From: Whitmania pigra
Taxonomy: Eukaryota; Annelida; Clitellata; Hirudinida; Haemopidae
Assembly (NCBI GenBank): GCA_021613335.1
Contig: JAJTWR010000473.1
Coordinates: 1,000,001-1,064,000, forward strand
DNA: 64,000 nt
Direction: 5' to 3'
The first letter of the stretch is position 1; every line of letters begins with the position of its first letter. The notes under the pieces were generated by a model. That model was not told the DNA's origin, ran no database searches, and worked only from the letters and a program-made list of their open reading frames with translations. A program made the position numbers and the translations under genes. This document shows, piece after piece, positions 47,742 to 60,600 of the stretch.

Positions 47742-48040
47742 TTGTTCTTTCTGCACTGGTCTTGTTCCTCTAGAACTAAAATCTACCAAATCGTTCCGAT
47801 ATATAAATCTGGAAATTACAGTCATTTCAATATTTGTAGGCCAATTTCCATCTTACCCTATTTTTTCAAACTTATTGAAAAATTGTACGTAATATGCTTT
47901 GTGAATATTTTGACAAATTTAATCTTTTTAGTAATTTACAATTTGGCTTTAGAAAAAATCATTCTACCTACACGCCTCTTTAATTACTTTAGTCTGATAT
48001 TTCTAATGCAGTAGATTTTGAGGATATTCTCGATTAATTG
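47742..48040 (+). mobile_element. LINE reverse transcriptase fragment
   Basis: The frame from 47742 reads VPIYKSGNY then RPISILPYFFKLIEKL, and after a frameshift SNLQFGFRKNHSTYTPL. These are the conserved early RT motifs of CR1/Jockey-type LINEs. It is a short broken piece; its second half recurs at 54225-54390 because of the gene 6/7 duplication. Confidence 0.75.
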
Positions 48041-50108
48041 CTTATTTGACAGGTTTATTATTGTTTTTCCAATTAATTAATATTTCTGGGTCAGCTTGCA
48101 GCGGATGTTTGAGCTTCCTTAAGGCTGATCCATGAATTCTTTATTAATCCGCGTGTTGGTATTTTCTTTTGATTTGTTTCCTTCATTTTGATGAATAATA
48201 AATTTGTTCAGAAAAAATTAATGGTTAATATATTCGGTAAGTCTCCAAGACCGCAAATGACGTAGAAACGCTTGTTTTATTTATTTATTTCTTACGAGAC
48301 ATGCATCTTCTTAGAATGTGGAATTTCATTATTTTGTCAATATGTTTGCAACTATCAGCTTCACTTATGCATTATTTCTTGATGAATGGTAGAAAAACGC
48401 GATCACCAGACTTACGAAGAGCAAATTTGTCGAGCGTTAACAAAATAGTATTCGATTTTATGTTTCCGTTTTATGTGCATGTGGTTGGAGACACGCTTCT
48501 TTGGTGTGAGATGTTTAATCTACATTTAAAATAATTATATTTCATTATTTTCGTAAAATCAACTTATACACAAAATTAAACTAAAATTCAATTTGACTTT
48601 GATTTTGAAGATTTTTTAGTAAGTTTTCGATAATCAAATCGTGAAATTATGATATTTTTAGATAATATTCCGAGCGAATCTATGACACCTAGGGGTTACT
48701 TAATGCATCACTGGATGGTTGATGAAGCTCCTCGTTATTCCTGCCCTTTTAATTGGGAGACAGGTTTTTTATGTGAACAAGTAGCAAGGATGGTTTTAAT
48801 AGAAGGAGAGAGCATGCAATTTGAATTTAAAATGATTGGACACTGTGAGGTTTCTCATAATATTTGCTGTTAATTTGAGATGATATGAGTTTAATTATAT
48901 TTAATTCAGATACCAATCTTGAAAAATATGTTGGTTGTTTCGAGACAGATATGTCAAAACTTAGGTTTTCTCGTCAAACTATATACCATTGCATTAATCG
49001 CTGCAAATCTTTTTTTTTTGCTATTAAAGAGGTTTGGCTGTTATTTTCACTTAACCTTATCCCATACTTTTTAATATTTTCTTTTAAAAAGTGTTAAGGA
49101 TATTGCAATAAAATGTAGAATTAACTAAAATATTACAAATTCAGGGAATGGCTTGCCTTTGTTTCAACGATACTCGGGATTTTAATCCAGTTCAGCTACA
49201 TTTATGCAGTACATTCTGCCGGGGTAAACAGCTCCAATTTTGTGGAGGAGAAAAATATTTTCTGTCTATAGGAGACGTAACTACTAATTACATTTGCGAT
49301 AAAATAAAATATACTATGTACACCTAAAGTTAATCCTAAGAAAATCATTGAATATAATTCAATTTTAGGAATCATGTATTTTATGAATTTATATTTATTT
49401 AGAACTTTGATTTATTCTTTGCGTCATTATATTTGTGAAAATCTTCAAATTCTGTGTGAAAAATTTTCAAAGGTGCAGAAGAGTCAATCTTCATGTTTAT
49501 GACCCTTCCTGGGAATGCATCCACGATAATGAGAGTTGCCCCGAATGTCCACCGGGCAGGAGAGGGCCTAGTTGTGAATTAAGAAGTAACCAGTTTATTT
49601 TTTGATTATTGCTTGTTTATATTTATAAAGCTTTCAATAGGTTCATGATTTATATTTATATTTTATTTTTAATTGATGTAATTAGTAATATATTTAATAA
49701 ATTATATTATACATGTAAAGTATAAAAATGTTTACATTAATTTTGCTATTAAATCTGTTATAATTATTATCTGTGTTTATATCTTGTAGATTGTCTCATA
49801 GATAACGGTGGATGTGGAGAACAAGATTGTCAAACATTCTTTTTCAATTGTAAAGAATGTGGTTGTCGAAACTGCTCAATGTCCATAGCTGTTTGCGTTT
49901 GCAAGAGGGGTTTTTTTATAAACGAATCTATGAATTGTTATGGTAATGATTTTTTGCCATTAAACGCTAAATGTAATTATATTGCTCAAACACTATTAAA
50001 TCAAAACATTACGCATTTCCTGCCCTTGGTAAGTCAAGAAAATACGGTCATTTATGAATAAGGTCATAAAATATATAATATTAATTAGGTCACAATGTCA
50101 TCCTAGCC

Positions 50109-51274
50109 CAGGGATGGGCAAACTACGGCCCGACGGCCGTTTCAAGCCGGCCCGCGGAGCACTAGATAATTTAGTCAGTTATAAAGCTTGTTAACGAGCA
50201 AAGGGACTTCAGCACAGTCAGTTCATTGCATTTCTGGAGGAAACCGACGCAGACCACCACTTGCTTTACCAGTCTCGTGTCCGCTGGTTGAGTTTGGGCA
50301 AAGTCTTTAAACGAGTGTGGGATCTTAAAGAAGTGATTGATACATTTTTGGAGTTAAAGGGGAAGTCTGATGATTTTCCAGAGCTGAGCGACAAGAATTG
50401 GCTGTGTGACTTTGCGTTTGCTGTTGACATTTTTTCTCACATGAATGAGCTTAATGTCAAGCTACAGGAAAAAGACCTTTATGTGCACGACATGTAATGT
50501 AAATGCCTTCAAAGCCAAGTTGACTTTATTTTCTAAGCAAATTTCAAAGAAAATCTTCTCTCATTTTCCCACACTAGCCACACAGGAAAAGACCATCCAA
50601 AATGTGAATAAATATAGCAAATCACTGAATGACCGGCATGAAAAATTCTGCCGTCGGTTTTCAGATTTTGAAAAAATTGAAAAGTCACTTCAGCTGGTGG
50701 CCTGTCCCTTGTCACAAGACCCAGAAACAGCCCCACAAGAAGTGCAATTGGAACTAATCGATCTTCAATCTGATGCAATCTTAAAGGAGAACTTCCGCTC
50801 TCTTCCATTAAAAGAGTTCTATGCCTCACTTAAAGATGACTGTTTTCCAAACCTCCGGGGGATGGCACAGAAGATTTTGGCCTTGTTTGGCTCGACCTAC
50901 GTGTGTGAACAGACGTTTAGCGTCATAAAGATCAATAAATCCTGTCACAGATTCCAGTTAACTGACCAACGCCTCAGATCTATTCTGCGAATTGCTTCAA
51001 CAAAGCTAACGCCTGACTTTGATTCCTTAACAAAAAAGGGAGACCAACAACACTGTTCCCACTAAAATTGAAGATACTATTTTATTAAAGATTGCATAAA
51101 AGTTTTGTAAAATAACTCTTTTTATGCTTTTCTACCTTAAATTAATCTAAACATTTAATGTTACAAATGTAAATTTAATTTATATTAATTCACACATACT
51201 ACTCTTGGTCCGGCCCCCGGGTCCAATATATGAACCCATTGCGGCCCTCGAGTCAAAAGGTTTGCCTACCCCTG
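50109..51274 (+). mobile_element. hAT element (Charlie/GTF2IRD2-like) in an intron of gene 6
   Basis: Ends CAGGGATGGGCAAAC and, inverted, CAGGGGTAGGCAAAC; perfect 8-bp target duplication TCCTAGCC (50101-50108, 51275-51282). The empty site is preserved in gene 4 near 39830 (TCATCCTAGCCATTGG). Much GC-richer than its host. It carries the C-terminal two thirds of a transposase and lacks the 5' coding part, so it is internally deleted. Confidence 0.93.
50210..51065 (+). pseudogene. hAT transposase, C-terminal part with one frameshift
   Basis: The first frame contains FLEETDADHHLLYQSRVRWLS and GKVFKRVWDLKEVI. After a one-base frame change near 50490 the second (to 51065) continues FKAKLTLFS, then LRGMAQKILALFGSTYVCEQ, ending SILRIASTKLTPDFDSL. 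This order and the motif FGSTYVCEQTFS are those of the GTF2IRD2/Charlie-type hAT transposase dimerisation region. The N-terminal DNA-binding and first catalytic parts are missing. Confidence 0.82.
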
Positions 51275-51342
51275 TCCTAGCCATTGGCTAGTTAAATTAG
51301 ATCATTATAATCTCTGTCTTTGATCAATTTTTATACGTTTAG

Positions 51343-51430
51343 ATATTGACGAATGTCAAAAGCACCCATGTGACGTGGGTATGCCTTGCGTTAACCTACC
51401 TGGACATTATTCATGTCAATTAGGTTAGTA
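51343..51430 (+). pseudogene. Decayed EGF exon in gene 6
   Basis: Same lesion as in genes 3 and 4, plus an earlier stop (GGT TAG) after YSCQ-type sequence. Confidence 0.75.
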
Positions 51431-53507
51431 CATGTCAGATGAAATAATTTAATTTTGGAGCTACTTGAAAATTTGCTGATTTCGACTGACTTGAAATTTC
51501 AAAAGTTGACTTACGTCTAATTGATTTAAACATGATAACTACTTCTATTTTTGTTTACTTCTACTTAATTGACCATTTTTTAAATCACTCGATCTTTTTT
51601 TTCAATTATACCGATTTTTACAGTTGTTATATTATTAATGTTATTAATTATTAATTAATGTAATTATGTTTTCCTATTCACTTAGATAGAAAACCCTGTT
51701 TTAACGTCACGTGTGGCAAGAATGAAATTTGCGTGGATCTGAAATCAAACTACTCCTGCGACTGCGATTTAGGCTACCACAAAACTGATGGCACATGTGA
51801 AGGTGATGTTGCTATCAATGTGATCTCTGTGCGGAAATTGACATCTGAAATTAAAGAATTTTCACTATTTTAAAATAATTAAACAAATAACCATAGTTAA
51901 TTTACAAGACAACATTCTCACAGAGAAAAGTTGAGTCTTCATGTGACGTTTGATGACCTGAGAAAGGACTTGGGAAGGCAAAAGAAGCAAGCATTACATT
52001 AAACAAGGAAATCCAGACAAGATAATTTAAAATTTATAATAGTAAATTTAAGACCCATAGCAACAAGGAGATGTTTTACCAGGAAAATTCAAATTTCAAA
52101 CTTAGCCTGATGAATTAGCGTCAAGGATTTTTAGTGCAGTTTAAATTTAGTAAAAATGTAGTATACATAGTTTAACACTGTTGAATTTTTTCTAAACATT
52201 ATACAATTTTTGCCATAGAAAAGATAAAAAATGTATTGGAATAAATTTAAAGTATTGTACTAAGAAAAGGTCTTAAAACTTAGCTTTGTCGGTCAGTCAC
52301 GCCATCATACCAACCACTGCTAAAGATTGAACCCATTCCAATAATTAATTTGCATATTGGATACCTAACGTATTTTATATTACTGCAATGCAACTTTGTG
52401 AGTTATTCAGCATTTGTGTCTGAAATGTTTGCAGAAATCAAAGAGAAGGAAGATATGGAAACGCAGGATAATCTGACTACGAAATCCTTTGAAGAGGAAT
52501 CACAGTCTCCTTTTTCAAATGACCTTTATTTCTTTTTGAGTTTATTGGCTTTCTTCATTACAACATGTTTTTATTTCTCCTATTTGAAAATTCGTCACAC
52601 TGAAAAAAGCTCAAAGACTTCAGCAAATTAGTCAGAGGTTTTAGAAAGTATCGAATAGTTGATAATTACTTTATTGTTTTTGTGTCATTTTGTCGAAAAG
52701 TTGTCTATTTCTAATTTATTTTTTAAAGAATAATAAATGTATTCCATATAAACTGTGAAACTTTAAACTTTCACACAATGCTGGCCAATAATATTTATTT
52801 TATAATTTTATTGTCAAAGATAGCTTTATGTTTAATTTTGGCATTTGAAAGACAAGATTATTTTATTGTTAACGACAGACTTAGGCGGATAAGTTGGTGA
52901 TTTTATTAATAAAATATACATTTTATTAATTTGAGGAATTGAATGAAACAATTGTGGATCCAGGAGTATTGTGGGTTGCTTGCCTCGACCTGCCAAAAAA
53001 TGCTATATAAACTAACTTCAAAATGTATTAGAGATTAAGTGTATTTTATTCCATGTAATTATATTTGTTATTATTTTTCCATTTGATTGACTCTATTATA
53101 AGTTTTTATCACAACGCTAATTATATAGATGTTTGCTGCTTTGCTGGCAGCAAATTTTTGTCGTTATTCGTTTAAATTCTTAGAAATAATATTGAATTAA
53201 AAAAATATATGAAAAAATTCACGGAATTACCTCATTTAAATTTTACAATGAGCAAAATTGGTCTAATCAATGTTTTACATTTCCAGTAGATAGGTCCTCG
53301 TCTGTTTTTCATAGTATCGAGTAGTTGGTATTTGCTTCAAATTTCTTGTAAAATAATTTTGAAAAACATCTGAAGAAATTATTCCACTTTTAAACAGGGA
53401 AAAGCGTTTGCTATGCTAACAAAATAAAACTTAATCAAAACTATCAATTATTTAATTTAGATTTTAATGCCCAGTTTTCACAGATTTATATTTGTCGTAT
53501 TTGGCGT

Positions 53508-53696
53508 GCAGGATAGCCGAATGGGTTACTTGCCTGCATACCGCGGTAATGGCAACAGTCGTAATGTGTCGTGTTCAAAACCCAGCCTGCACTGCCGCCA
53601 GCGCCCTTGGGAGGGAGCGCTACATAAATGGTTACAAGAAGCGCCTCTGACGCTATGCATATGGCGCTGTATAAATGAAGTTACAATTACAAACAG
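53508..53696 (+). mobile_element. tRNA-derived SINE, copy of 41573
   Basis: Same insertion point and sequence as 41573-41765, with box B changed to GTTCAAAAC. Acceptor-stem halves GTGCAGG and CCTGCAC are still complementary. Carried by duplication of the gene 4/gene 6 3' flank. Confidence 0.85.
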
Positions 53697-53767
53697 AATT
53701 ATTCGAAACAGAAAAGTAATAAATATACTTATGTATATGATAACTAATAAAAATATCTAAACTGTAT

Positions 53768-54224
53768 TGAAATGACCCTGGAGTCCGCAAATAAACAAGT
53801 TAACTAATAAGTTTATTAGAGCAAGTATTCAGTTAACGGAACAGAATAACAGAAGTTTAAGTGTTTAAGGAATGAGGCACTTAAGGATGCAAAAACGCTT
53901 GATGAAAAAGATCAACAAAACAAATAGCAGCACTAAAGGCTCGCCCCGAGTCTCCGACGACTTCCGAAGGTCAAAAATCCCGCCCTGGCTGAGAACTCCA
54001 CAAATGAACTTCTCAGACATTGATCCAACCTTTTCAACTACGTACTCATTATCGCCGAGCACCTCACCGCCAACATCTCCACTCTCCGCTGCAATGATAT
54101 CCGCAGCCACAACTTCCATGATATCCACCGCTGAATCGAATTTGGCCACCTCCAGTTGGAACCCAAATCGCTCGCCACTGTTCTCCGGGTCCAGTTCCTC
54201 CACTGATTCCTCAACGCAATGAGG
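53768..54224 (-). mobile_element. SAP-gag LTR element, third copy, cut by duplication breakpoint
   Basis: Same flank (ACTGTAT) and same LTR/internal deletion as the copy at 41850, without the nested insert. It ends abruptly at 54224, where sequence homologous to 47871 starts (CAAACTTATTGAAAAATTG), marking the junction of the gene 6/gene 7 tandem duplication. Confidence 0.85.
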
Positions 54225-54655
54225 CAAACTTATTGAAAAATTGTACGTAATAGGCTTTGTGAATATTTTGACAAATTTAATCTTTTTAGTAATTTACAAT
54301 TTGGCTTTAGAAAAAATTATTCTACCTATATGCCTCTTTAATTACTTTAGTCTGATATTTCTAATGCAGTAGATTTTGAGGATATTCTCGATTAATTGCT
54401 TATTTGACAGGTTTATTATTGTTTTTCCAATTAATTGATATTTCTGGGTCAGCTTGCAGCGGATGTTTGCGCTTCCTTAAGGCTGATCCATGAATTCTTT
54501 ATTAATCCGCGTGTTGGTTTTTTTCGTTTGATTTGTTTCCTTCATTTTGATGAATAATAAATTTGTTCAGAAAAAATTAATGGTTAATATATTCGGTCTC
54601 CAAGACCGCAAATGACGTAGAAACGCTTGTTTTATTTATTTATTTCTTACGAGAC
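54225..54655 (+). repeat. Start of second unit of the gene 6/gene 7 tandem duplication
   Basis: Matches 47871-48300: the tail of the LINE RT fragment and the shared promoter region (CCAAGACCGCAAATGACGTAG). Unit length about 6.35 kb (47871-54224). Confidence 0.88.
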
Positions 54656-57600
54656 ATGCATCTTCTTAGAATGTGGAATTTCGTTATTTTGTCAATATGT
54701 TTGCAACTATCAGCTTCACTTATGCATTATTTCTTGATGAATGGTAGAAAAACGCGATCACCAGACTTACGAAGAGCAAATTTGTCGAGCGTTAACAAAA
54801 TAGTATTCGATTTTATGTTTCCGTTTTATGTGCATATGGTTGGAGACACGCTTCTTTGGTGTGAGATGTTTAATCTACATTTAAAATAATTATATTTCAT
54901 TATTTTCGTAAGATCAACTTATACACAAAATTAAACTAAAAATTCAATTTGACTTTGATTTTGAAGATTTTTTAGTAAGTTTTCGATAATCAAATCGTGA
55001 AATTATGATATTTTTAGATAATATTCCGAGCGAATCTATGACACCTAGGGGTTACTTAATGCATCACTGGATGGTTGATGAACCACCTCGTTATTCCTGC
55101 CCTTTTAATTGGGAGACAGGTTTTTTATGTGAACAAGTAGCAAGGCTGGTTTTAATAGAAGGAGAGAGCATGCAATTTGAATTTAAAATGATTGGACACT
55201 GTGAGGTTTCTCATAATATTTGCTGTTAATTTGAGATGATATGATTTTAATTATATTTAATTCAGATACCAATCTTGAAAAATATGTTGGTTGTTTCGAG
55301 ACAGATATGTCAAAGCTTAGGTTTTCTCGTGAAACTATGTACGATTGCATTAATCGCTGCAAATCTTTTTTTTTTGCTATTAAAGAGGTTTGGCTGTTAT
55401 TTTCACTTAACCTTATTCCATACTTTTTAATATTTTCTTTTAAAAAGTGTTGAGGATATTGCAATAAAATGTAGAATTAACTAAAATATTACAAATTCAG
55501 GGAATGGCTTGCCTTTGTTTCAACGATACTCGGGATTTTAATCCAGTTCAGCTACATTTATGCAGTACATTCTGCCGGGGTAAACAGCTCCAATTTTGTG
55601 GAGGAGAAAAATATGTTTCTGTCTATAGGAGACGTAACTACTAATTACATTTGCGATAAAATAAAATATACTATGTACACCTAAAGTTAATCCATTAAGA
55701 AAATCATTGAATATAATTCAATTTTAGGAATCATGTATTTTATGAATTTATATTTATTTAGAACTTTGATTTATTCTTTGCGTCATTATATTTGTGAAAA
55801 TCTTCAAATTCTGTGTGAAAAATTTTCAAAGGTGCAGAAGAGTCAATCTTTCATGTTTATGACCCTTCCTGGGAATGCATCCACGATAATGAGAGTTGCC
55901 CCGAATGTCCACCGGGCAGGAGAGGGCCTAGTTGTGAATTAAGAAGTAACCAGTTTATTTTTTGATTATTGCTTGTTTATATTTATAAAGCTTTCAATAG
56001 GTTCATGATTTATATTTATATTTTATTTTTAATTGATGTAATTAGTAATATATTTAATAAATTATATTATACATGTAAAGTATAAAAATGTTTACATTAA
56101 TTTTGCTATTAAATCTGTTATAATTATTATCTGTGTTTATATCTTGTAGATTGTCTCATAGATAACGGTGGATGTGGAGAACAAGATTGTCAAACATTCT
56201 TTTTCAATTGTAAAGAATGTGGTTGTCGAAACTGCTCAATGTCTATAGCTGTTTGCGTTTGCAAGAGGGGTTTTTTTATAAACGAATCTATGAATTGTTA
56301 TGGTAATGATTTTTTGCCATTAGACGCTAAATGTAATTATATTGCTCAAACACTATTAAATCAAAACATTACGCATTTCCTGCCTTTGGTAAGTCAAGAA
56401 ATTACGGTCATTTATGAATAAGGTCATAAAATATATAATATTAATTAGGTCACAATGTCATCCTAGCCCAGGGATGGGCAAACTACGGCCCGGCGGCCGT
56501 TTCAAGCCGGCCCGCGGAGCACTAGATAATTTAGTCAGTTATAAAGCTTGTTAACGAGCAAAGGGACTTCAGCACAGTCAGTTCATTGCATTTCTGGAGG
56601 AAACCGACGCAGACCACCACTTGCTTTACCAGTCTCGTGTCCGCTGGTTGAGTTTGGGCAAAGTCTTTAAACGAGTGTGGGATCTTAAAGAAGTGATTGA
56701 TACATTTTTGGAGTTAAAGGGGAAGTCTGATGATTTTCCAGAGCTGAGCGACAAGAATTGGCTGTGTGACTTTGCGTTTGCTGTTGACATTTTTTCTCAT
56801 ATGAATGAGCTTAACGTTGAGTCCAGAAAATAAGGTCATTTATGAATAAGGTCATAAAATATATAATATTAAATAGGTCACAATGTTATCCTAGCCATTG
56901 GCTAGTTAAATTAGATCATTATAATCTGTGTTTTTGATCAATTTATATATGTTTAGATATTGACGAATGTCAAAAGCATCCATGTGACGTGGGTATGTCT
57001 TGCGTTAACCTACCTGGAAATTATTCATGTCAATTAGGTTAGTACATGTCAGATGAAATAATTTATTTTTGGAGCTATTTGAAAATTTGCTGATTTCGAC
57101 TGACTTGAAATTTCAAAAGTTGACTTACATCATCTAATTGATTTTATAACATGATAATTATTTGTATTCTTGTTTACTTCTACTTAATTGACCATTTTTA
57201 AAATCACTCGATCTTTTTTATCAATTATACTGATTTTTACGGTTGTTATATTATTAATGTTATTAATTACATAATTATGTTTTCCGATTCACTTAGATAA
57301 CGACGCCTGCTTTAACGTCACGTGTGGCAAGAATGAAATTTGCGTGGATCTGATATCAAACTACTCCTGTGACTGCGATTTAGGCTACCACAGAACTTAT
57401 GGCACATGTGAAGGTGATGTTGCTATCAATGTGATCTCTGTGCGGAAATTGGCATCTGGATATTAACAATTTTTACTATTTTATTATAATCCAAATAACC
57501 ATAGTTAATTTATATGGCATAGCGTCGTTGTCCAGAAGTGAGTCATCAGGTGACGTTTGGTGAGCCGATCAATTTTTCACCAATGATGATACTTAAACCA

Positions 57601-60600
57601 GCTGCGTTGAAGTTCCCATTGGGAGTGAATGGGAGGTCGTGTTATAAAATGTGGTGAACGAGTTCTTGAAACTCCTTCATGAATGGTGACGCTACAGGTG
57701 AGAGATATATAGATGAGATGATGAAGGAAGTCTTGCGGTTGCTGAACTTGATGACTTCAAATTCATCATAAGCAGGAAATTGGTGGACTTCAATTAATGA
57801 CAATGAATGAGAATGATGCCGCCTCCAAGATATTGATTGACGATGACAAAACTATGTGCTGCTACATTATGCATTAACGCATCCATTGGCATCAGACTGT
57901 ATAAAGGTGTGTCAAAGCTGTTCAACGCTCCATTGTGCATTCTATCATTTACGCCAGCGGCCTTTTAAATCATGGGACCAGTTTCAAATTGGCTTGGTGT
58001 CTTAAGACGTGGCTTAAGAGGTACAGCTTAATTAATTAAATTAACTCTGGACAAACTTGTCGAGGGCACCAAATTTCAAGGCTTTGTGGATTGTCAAGTT
58101 TTCTGTTCAGTGGGAAAGAAGAACATTTTTGGCGAAAATATTTTTTGTTTGAGCTATATATATATATATATATATATATTACCATCGGATAAATCTTGAC
58201 TTGACTTGAATAAACTTATTCCTCAAGGACAACAACAGAATCACTTGGTGCCTTTCGTAATATTGTAATCGAGAGAATTGACCTAACACGAGCTGAGGAG
58301 AGACTTGGGATGGCGCAAGAGAAGCAAGCCTTACATTAAACAAGAAAATCCAGACACAATAATTTAAAATAATAAATATAAGATACATAGAAACCAGGAG
58401 ATCTCTTCAAGTGAAGATCTGTTGTTCTAAACATAATATTTTAATTGTTTTACCAAGAAAATTCGAGTATCGTGATTGGTCTGATGAATTGGCGTCGATG
58501 AGATTTTTTGCAGTTTAAATTTGATAAAAATGCAGTACACATAGTAATAAAACCAATAACTAATTATAAAATATAGTATTATTGTTGAAATTGTTATATT
58601 GATTAGTGCATAATTATGCAATGAAATAATTAAAATCACCTACATTAATATAAAAACGTGTAATTCAATTGAAGAGAATTGCAATATTTTTTCAAGGTTT
58701 TTTAACAATGATTTAACATAAATAATTTTGTTCATTAAACGCCAAATATATTTTCACTGTTGAATCAAAACATTATGTAATTAATTACAAAAGTATTAAA
58801 GCTTGCAATTCGGAGTCACTGCGTCATCCCAACCACTTGCTATTTAAATTTAAGTATTCTAATCTCATTTATTATTCATTTTACGTACGTATAGATATCG
58901 ACGAATGTCCAACACATTCTTGTGCTGGGAACATGTCTTGCGTTAATCTACCTGGAAATTACTCATGCGAATGTCCATTAGGTTATGGCAAGGCAGATGA
59001 AATTTTTTGCTATGGTGAGTTATTTCAAATTTGCTAATTAAAATTGACTCGAAATAGTAAAACCTGATTTTATCTAAAATAGGACGTTATCTTAAGTACA
59101 ACTAAAAACCTGTAATTTTCTTATACCAACTTGAAATCGAATGCTAGGTCCTTAAGTCATTTCACAATATCAGTAGTTGAAACCACTTTTAATATCACTC
59201 GATCTTTTTAACAAAAACAGCAACCAACTCTATCGCTCTTTCATATTTACTTAGACATTGACTTCTGCCTCTACGTTACGTGTGGCAAGAATGAAATTTG
59301 CGTGGATCTGATAGCAAATTACTCCTGTGACTGCACTAAGGGCTACCACAGAACTGACGGCAGTGTGGCATGTGAAGGTGACGTTGCAGTCAATGTGATT
59401 AATGTCTGAATTTTAAACTAAAATTAAACTTAACTTAACCATGTTTGCAGTTGAATTAGTAGTAATGCAGTTAATACAATACTATCGACGCAATAGTCAT
59501 ATAAATATAGCATTATTGATGATATTACTACATTTAATTTTATTGTATCATTTACAATGTGTTTATGACCCATTTATCGTAAGTATGCAAAGGTAACGCT
59601 GTGTACTAATATTATTGTAAAAGTCTTTCATTTTGTCAAAAAGTATTTCAGCAGTTTACGGGCTTAGACCATTCTCATATTTTACAAGGATAATTTAGTT
59701 ATGGTAATAATGACTTAGGTAAAGTCAACATTTATATATTAAACACTAGCAAGTCACTGCTCAATCAAAACATAATGCCTTCAGCAAGTCAATCCATCTC
59801 ATTGAAATAGGCACCATATGCTTAAAGTCATAGAAATAGCTGTTGTAAATCATATTCATAGGGTAATATCAACAATTGGATAATTAAAGTAGACCATTAT
59901 AATCTTTGTTTTGATCAGTTTATATACGTGTAGATATCGACGAATGTGAAACATATCCTTGTGCTGGGAATATGTCTTGCGTTAATATACCTGGAGATTA
60001 CTTTTGCGAATGTCTAATTGGTTACCAGTTGTCAAATCTAATCTATTGCTACGGTTAGTTGTTTTAAAGTTTGCTGATTTTAATTGACTTAAAATTGTAA
60101 AAGTTGACATTATCAGAAATTATCTTAAAGATAACGTCTAATTTTCTTAACATAGAATTAAATAAAACATCTGTAATAAATGTAATTTATTTAATTAACC
60201 GCTTTTGAATTCAGTCATTTATTTTTAACAAAAACGCTGATTTGTGATTCATTACATTACTTTTTAATGCTAACAGTGTCGCATTTTTCTAATCATTTAG
60301 ACATTGACGATTGCCTCAACGTTACTTGTGACGAGAATGAAATTTGCGTGGATCTGATAGCAAATTACTCCTGTGAGTGCGATAAAGGCTACCATAGAAC
60401 TGATGGCAGTGTCAAATGTCAAGGTGATGTTGCTATCAATATGACTATTGTGCGGACAGCAACTTCTTAAAGCCTTCTTAAAGATTGTTGATATTAATAA
60501 ATTGAATTTTGTGAGGCATACTTTTCATAAGTATGTAGCGATAGTGTTAAAATCACTTATTATTGTAATGATATTGTATTTCGGCATATGTTCGATGACA

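Larger units (their letters stand above)
48301..52631 (+). pseudogene. WSC/EGF transmembrane gene 6, frameshifted copy
   Basis: Exons aligned to gene 7: 48301-48505, 48662-48844, 48910-49031, 49145-49276, 49479-49585, 49790-49942, 51686-51802, 52435-52631. Compared with gene 7, exon 4 has lost one base (AAATATTTTC for AAATATGTTTC) and exon 5 another (TCAATCTTCAT for TCAATCTTTCAT), so the frame is lost from the WSC domain on. The last exon also stops about ten codons early (AAATTAG). The intact signal peptide and WSC start could give only a short secreted fragment. A hAT element sits in the intron after exon 6. The 3' part matches gene 4 almost exactly. Confidence 0.8.

Noticed and set aside
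48301..48534. Exon 1 frames running past the donor as separate 77-codon genes (also at 24129, 36644, 54656)
   Set aside because: The frame crosses a good GTGAGA donor at the same place in every copy and reads into intron sequence.
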